A DNA stretch of 64,000 bases from Ficedula albicollis (lineage: Eukaryota; Chordata; Aves; Passeriformes; Muscicapidae). Within the stretch, counting starts at the first letter, position 1. Every line of letters begins with the position of its first letter. This document shows positions 58,401 to 64,000 of the stretch, in pieces. The translations under genes and the position numbers were made by a program. The stretch is from NCBI RefSeq assembly GCF_000247815.1, contig NC_021674.1:6217738-6281737 (forward strand), read 5' to 3'. Below the pieces are notes generated by a model that had not been told where the DNA came from, did not search any database, and was given only the letters and a program-made list of their open reading frames with translations.

Positions 58401-61400
58401 TTGTTTAAAATAGGGTCTTATTATTTGTATAATCGTTATAGAAGCCAAAATTTTACAGACCTCCAGAGATTTCTTTAAAATTCGGAACAAATATATTTTA
58501 AAAATTTTATTTTAAATTTTAAATTACAAGAATGCCAGCTTCTGGGATTACAAAAAACAGTGCTTTATAGTTCTTGTGCAAAATATGCCAAAATACTGCA
58601 CTGGAAGCCAAATGATTTTATTTTGTTGTAGTCTTAGTGTCATGAATTTGATTTTAGGGAAGGTGGCAGCAGAAATGTTGGCATACCTTAAGTCAATAGT
58701 AAGCACCAAAGGATGAAAATTATTACTGGCCTTGGGGAACCTTCCTCTTTCAGTGGTGCTGTTTCGCATGGTGTAAGGTATTCTCCCTGAGAGAAAGTTT
58801 CCCATTCAAAGCAGGAATAAGAATGCATGAAATCAAGTGAAAATAATTGCTTCTATCACCTCGTAAGATTTTGTAATAAGAGGTATAAATATCCATCACA
58901 GAGATGTTGCTTTTCATTTTGAAGAGTATGCTGCAGATATTAAACCATGTGTTTCTTTTGGGTGAAAAGGGACTGTCTCCATTTTTGAACCACTGTTTTG
59001 AAGGAGGCTGTTTTCCTTGAAAGCTTTGTTGACCTGACTCTGCTTTGTAATGTACAAAACTAAGATGCTGCAGCATGTCCCTTTCTCTTGGAATCAATTG
59101 GTGCATGAGATGATGAAACCAATGGGCCAACTTGTGAACCTCTATCTTGGCAGGCAAGTGTGTCCTGGATGTTTTCCAAGTACCTGCAGAGCCCAAACTT
59201 CCTTAGGTTACCTATAGCTTAGGGTCTCAGAGGGAGCTCTGTTTGTTGTATGTCTGTGAACCAAAAGGCCATTAACTGGAAGGGTCAAAGTGTTAATGGA
59301 AGGAATAGTCTCTGCTTGCCATTATCTTGGAAATGTTCTGCAGGAACCAGGGAAACATAACACTTGCTGCCTTTTTTCTGTAGGTGGTTTCTAAATAGGC
59401 GACCTCAGCGTTCTGTGACTAAATAAAGAGATTAGATGCAAATACGGAGGCCAACAAAACTGAACTTGCTCAAACTGCCATTGGAGAGCCACGCTCCATT
59501 ATATGGCCACTTTGGTAGCATCGGGTCAAATTCCTGCTAGATGAGTAAAGGTCACAGAGATTGTATTGCTTAATTGCCTGACTTTCTCTTTGTACTCTCT
59601 GTTCTTATCCCTTCGTGTACTCCAGGAGAAGAGCACTCACTCTCTCTGGGACTTGGCTGTAGGGAAGGTACAGCGCTGAGAAAAGATAAAAGGAAAATTT
59701 CAGATTAGGGTCATGTCACTGATATACTGACCAACTAAATAGCTTTGCAGAGTGTTTAAAAGTGCCCCCAAAATAGTGGAAAGCATTAAAAACGTGTAAC
59801 TTTCTAAAAGATACACACATTGTTCCTTAAACAGAACATGAGTATGTTCCTTGGAGGACTTCTGTTCAGGATTGTGGTGAAGCTGCTTCATGTGTCATAA
59901 ATTCTTTTATTAATTAATAATGCTTCTTATAACCTCAGTTTTGACGTTTAGACTCTTCTTGAAATGTAGAAACAAATACAAAACATAAAGGTAGTCCATG
60001 ATACATGGTATAAAAAGTCACTCCCTGATAAAGAAGTAACATTATATCAGAAAATTGGAGAGGATCCTGCCAGGGAAGTTTAGATTTGCTTTTTGACATC
60101 CAGCTTGCATTTGGTATCTGTCTAGCTATCCACTATCCATGCAACAGCTGTCAGGGAGGATAACAGAGGTTCTAAAAGCTGAAAAAGAATAAGAGGAGAG
60201 TCTAGACTGAAAATTTAAGGACATTATATGCTGATTTTTTTTTTTTTTTAATCCTTACATTTTAGGCTTGGGTTCTTATGTAATTCGTATTGGGTTTGGG
60301 ACAAGTCAATGTAAACTGAATTATTAGCTGTATGAGATAAATTCAGTGTGGATGTGAAAAGTTAAATTGATGCATGAAGTTTAAGTTTCTTGGTCCAAAG
60401 TAGCACTTTTTAATACATTTTTAAAATACTGTGCTAAAAATAAAGAGTCTTGATAGTCTAAGTTAAGCTTGCAGACTACGTTTCCTGCATTTGTCTCCAT
60501 ATTATTTTAAAACTGGCTTAGAACTGAGGTAAATTAACTGATTGTGACTTCAGATTAGAATGCATATGCAAAAGCAGATGATAAAGCATTAATTAAAACT
60601 GCACATATGTATATGCAGAGAGTTTATCTAAAGCATAAGTTCCAAGAAGACTCTAAAAGAATAGCATGTCCTTTGGGTTTTTTGAGCCTAAACTGGGTCA
60701 GAGTCATCACTGCTGCCATTGTTCCCAAACCTATATTCTGAGTTGAATGAGATCCAAGTGTGCTTCTGCTAATCCTGGTTAAAAATACTTTCTGTGCATG
60801 CCCATAAGGGTCCTTGGGGCTGGAGGAGGCCGATGGAGTGGTGACAAAGCCAAGAGCAGGTTACACCCAAGGCATTGTGTGTTCTGGCCAGCTGTGCAGA
60901 TGTGTTGGCAGTCCCAGGATGATGTGACTCTGAAGTTAGGGTGAGATTGTTGGCAGTGCCAGTTATTTCTGTTGCTTGATTGCACTGATTCACAAGAGAA
61001 GCAGGTTTTGATCAAAGAAATGGAAGAACTGCTCTCATGTTGAATGTTATCTGAGATGGCTCTATCTATTTCACCTTTGGCTTCAGTTATTTTGGGTCAT
61101 GCAGTAATTCACTTTTCCATGTATTTTTTCCTTTTCATTCCAGTAAGATGCATTAGTGATCAGAGTCACCCTGCTGTGGAAAACATCTGGAAAAATTCTG
61201 CTATTGTGTTTGTCAGCTGTCAGGGTTTTTTTCAATTTCTTTCCAAATTTATATTTTTTTTTTTTTTTACTTTCCAGATATATTAAACACTCCAGTTCTT
61301 AAAATTACAAGTGTCTTGACCATTTTATTCCTGCACTGTGAATATGCTGCTTAGGGGACATGCCACACATGTTAAACTTAAGCTAAGAACAGAAGACACT

Positions 61401-62673
61401 TTGGAGAAAAGCATTAGACTGTTCTCAATTAGAATTAAGAGGGAAGACTGAAATTGCAGCTCAAACCATTGTTGAAAACCTTGACTTCAGTTTGACCCTC
61501 ATCATATGGTTTCTTATTTCATGGCACTGATCCAAAATTTGTCACGAGTCCAGTTAAACAATTTTGCATATTTTTAAAGCCCTTGCAAATTCTCACAGCA
61601 GCTTTCTTATTTTCTTTGCTGCTGTTTTTGTTTTGTTGTCTTATAAGTGAATGTTTGTCCTTTTCTTTTAGTGTTTTGGTTCATAATGCTTCTTTTAACA
61701 GAAAACTGCATACAGCTTGTGAATAAAATCGCGTTGTTTCTACCAACTTTATTAGTAGAAGGGAAAACAGACTTGAGGTGGTTCTGCCATATTCACATCC
61801 ATGAGTTATCTCTTGCTATGCATGTCCAACAGAGGTTACATAAACTTCTCTAACAAAATAGTTTTCTGTCTTTCCAGGTGAATAAATATTGTTCATTAAG
61901 ATAAAATTATTAACTCACTGTTATTCATTGCAAGGGAAGAAGAATTAATTTAATATTTTTACATTGCTGATTTCATAGATAATATTCATGCCAATTCATT
62001 CCTGACTATTTACAAGATTTTAAGCATTTTCTCCATTCCCCTGTAAAAGATCCTTTCTCACTTATTTTGGCTTCTGTGATCCTAAGCCAGCAGACTTTGT
62101 CTTCTTTTAAGGTTGGAGGTTAATTGGACAAAGCATTTCTTCATTCACATTTCAAAGTCTTCTATCTGATTTTTCACATGGTGGAAAGACTTTGAACTTC
62201 TCTTGGAATGTCAGATCTCTAAAAAGACTTCAGGGAACCCGTAATTTTTTGCTCTACTTCAGGGGTCGGGGCAATAAATGATTTTTAGGCCTTTCTCTGA
62301 AGGCTTCTCAGCTAATTCTACCTACTTCAATTACAGTGGCCACAAGTCTCTAGTAACTTGCCTTCCCTTCCACAGAAAGGGGGTGACCTTTTCAATTGAT
62401 GCATAAATGAAAGAACGACATGCATGAAGTCTTTCAACAGTATTTGTGTCTAGCCACCAAAGAGAACCTTCCTTGGGCTAACAAGAGGGAGAAGTGGGGA
62501 GTGTAAGAGCCTGTGCTGAGGCAGCTGCTGGGAATTTCAGTCAGTGAGGTCGATCAGAGTGTTGTGCTTTCATAGCCCCATCACAAATATTTTGTGGAGG
62601 CAGTATTTTGTAGTTGTGAAAGCATGTGACAGGGTAACTACTAATAGTTATGTACTCCTCTAATCTGTGTTTG
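55438..62673. other. Intron sequence, no gene seen
   Basis: AT-rich intron DNA. T15 tracts are at 60235-60249 and 61254-61268 and a very AT-rich patch at about 58493-58527. The longest open frame is 148 codons on the minus strand (58750-59196). It has no recognisable domain and no splice or retrocopy context, so I treat it as chance. A slightly GC-richer patch with a repeated TGTTGGCAGT phrase lies at 60800-60965. Confidence 0.65.
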
Positions 62674-62723
62674 CTGAAATGGATCTTTCATCTTGTCTCT
62701 GAAATGGATTTTTTTCATATTAT
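62674..62723. repeat. 25-bp imperfect direct duplication
   Basis: CTGAAATGGAT occurs at 62674 and 62699, followed in both by a T/C-rich stretch containing TTTCAT and ending in TCT. The copies are imperfect. Confidence 0.7.
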
Positions 62724-64000
62724 CTGCTGTGTATTTTTGCTGTACATCTTTGAGACCCAATAACCCGTAGAGAATTTCGTTTAAGACAAAAGAGTGACTC
62801 CTGCAGCAAGTAAATGGAGCCTTCTCCCATGTAAGTTGTAATTGAGGTTATGGCATGGCACATTGCCTTTGGCAGAGTTCTGTTGCTGAGAAACTCAAAC
62901 CATGATTTTGAGGCTGTTGCAGTGTAAGCAAAATGAATTAATTATTAGAGACATAGGAAGAATTAGAGGAAAAGAAAATTGCTTCTGGAGTGAAATACGA
63001 CATATTGACTATGGAAAAGAGAGAGGAGGAGAGCAAACAACTTAGTAATGAATAATCCACTTTCATGTAGCTAATGGCACTTTAGCAGATCTGCAAGAGT
63101 TAGTCTGCTGGTTGAGTTGGCTCTCCACAGGCTGTCAAATGTTTCTTAGAAAATTAATTTTTTTTATCTAACTCTTTCCATGGATTTAACTGTGATGTTC
63201 TGTTAAGGGGTTTGACAGATATCAAATCACAAATATTATGGCCTGCAAGTTGGTTTTAAATATATTTTTAAATCAACTGCAAGAGCTTTCACCTCAGGAA
63301 AACAAGTGGAAAAGAAAGAAACAAAATGTGGGTTTTCATAAATTAGAATAAAATACTGGCCTGATTAAAAAATCTTTTCAAGTTTAATATTTAAAGAGCA
63401 TAGAAGTAAATCTTCCTTCTTCATAATTTGTTGAGTCAAGCCTTTCTTCCACAGAGGTGCACAGTACTTCAATTTTGTGTTTTTTCTTACTATCTGCTTT
63501 GGAAGAACGTTTGTTCAAAATATTGGATGGTCTCTGAGTGAATTTAGGTCCATATAGCAAAATAACCAACCTATGCTTGGATTTTCCTGCATCTGCTGAT
63601 GTAACTTTATACCCTATGAGAGGTCTTGCAGAGATGGCAAGGAGAAGGGACTATTTGAGATGTATAATGCATAGCAAACTTGCCCTTCCCTCATTTTCCT
63701 CTGTCTTCATTACTTTGTTGTTTACCTTTCCTTTCTTTTTACACTTTTATTTTTAGACTTTCTCATTGAGTTCCATTATTTTGAACAGACATCAGTGAAG
63801 CTATTATCCTTTACTTTTTTCAGGATCGAGGAATGCTATGAGTCTCCCTGCCCTGGCAAAAGGGATTTTTCAATCTTCTTTGAGTTTCCTCACACATTTC
63901 ATCTTATGTTTTCAAAATGCTCCTGTTGGGTAGCATGGGAATGCTCTGGGAGTACCACAGGTGGATCTGATCAGTTCAGTCTCTCTCCTCTTACAAAGGA
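62724..64000. other. Intron sequence to the window edge, no gene seen
   Basis: AT-rich intron DNA with no recognised exon or repeat. The MACROD2 intron continues beyond the edge. Confidence 0.7.

Noticed and set aside
58750..59196. A 148-codon minus-strand open frame
   Set aside because: About one frame of this length is expected by chance in 64 kb read six ways. It shows no known domain, signal peptide or splice/retrocopy context.

Overview
The window looks like a stretch of a bird genome, probably a songbird or a close relative. The gene content is a single small exon in 64 kb of AT-rich, CpG-poor, intron-like sequence. The one clear interspersed repeat is the 3' end of a CR1 LINE (about 22335-22586), the dominant retrotransposon family of birds and other sauropsids. 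There are no operons, no bacterial-style dense coding, and no long open frame beyond chance. The songbird assignment is inference; the sauropsid/bird assignment rests on the CR1 and on low repeat density.

The exon is at 2004-2120 on the plus strand. It encodes part of the macro domain of MACROD2, a mono-ADP-ribosyl hydrolase, including the two residues regarded as catalytic. It has good splice sites and intron phase 1 on both sides. Everything before 2003 is the preceding intron and everything after 2120 is the following intron, which is at least 61.9 kb long and does not end in the window. The next MACROD2 exon was not found. This fits the known architecture of the gene, which in mammals spans megabases of intron.

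The main structure in the intron is an unusual number of local direct tandem duplications. From left to right they are: 50 bp x2 (273-370), 14 bp x3 (6068-6109), 82 bp x2 (9789-9948), 71 bp x2.7 (12826-13019), 189 bp x2.7 (27536-28042), 23 bp x2 (31349-31391), 83 bp x2 (37878-38043), 87 bp x2 (42860-43033), 709 bp x2 (48127-49547), 74 bp x2 (53686-53833), 73/57 bp (55308-55437) and 25 bp x2 (62674-62723). In both triplications the outer copies agree with each other against the middle copy, and the last copy lacks its left part. Human MACROD2 lies in the common fragile site FRA20B, so the cluster may reflect the same instability, though some copies could be assembly errors.

The strangest single object is at 15899-16155: about 30 T, AAA, 180 C, then 44 T. 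It is next to a short CpG-dense patch. Other observations are two candidate unannotated exons (34909-35067, cysteine-rich and phase 1-1; 52791-52851), several perfect hairpins or palindromes, and two GC-rich islands (27070-27330, 31440-31840) that could be old unrecognised repeats. No RNA genes, CRISPR arrays or complete mobile elements were seen.
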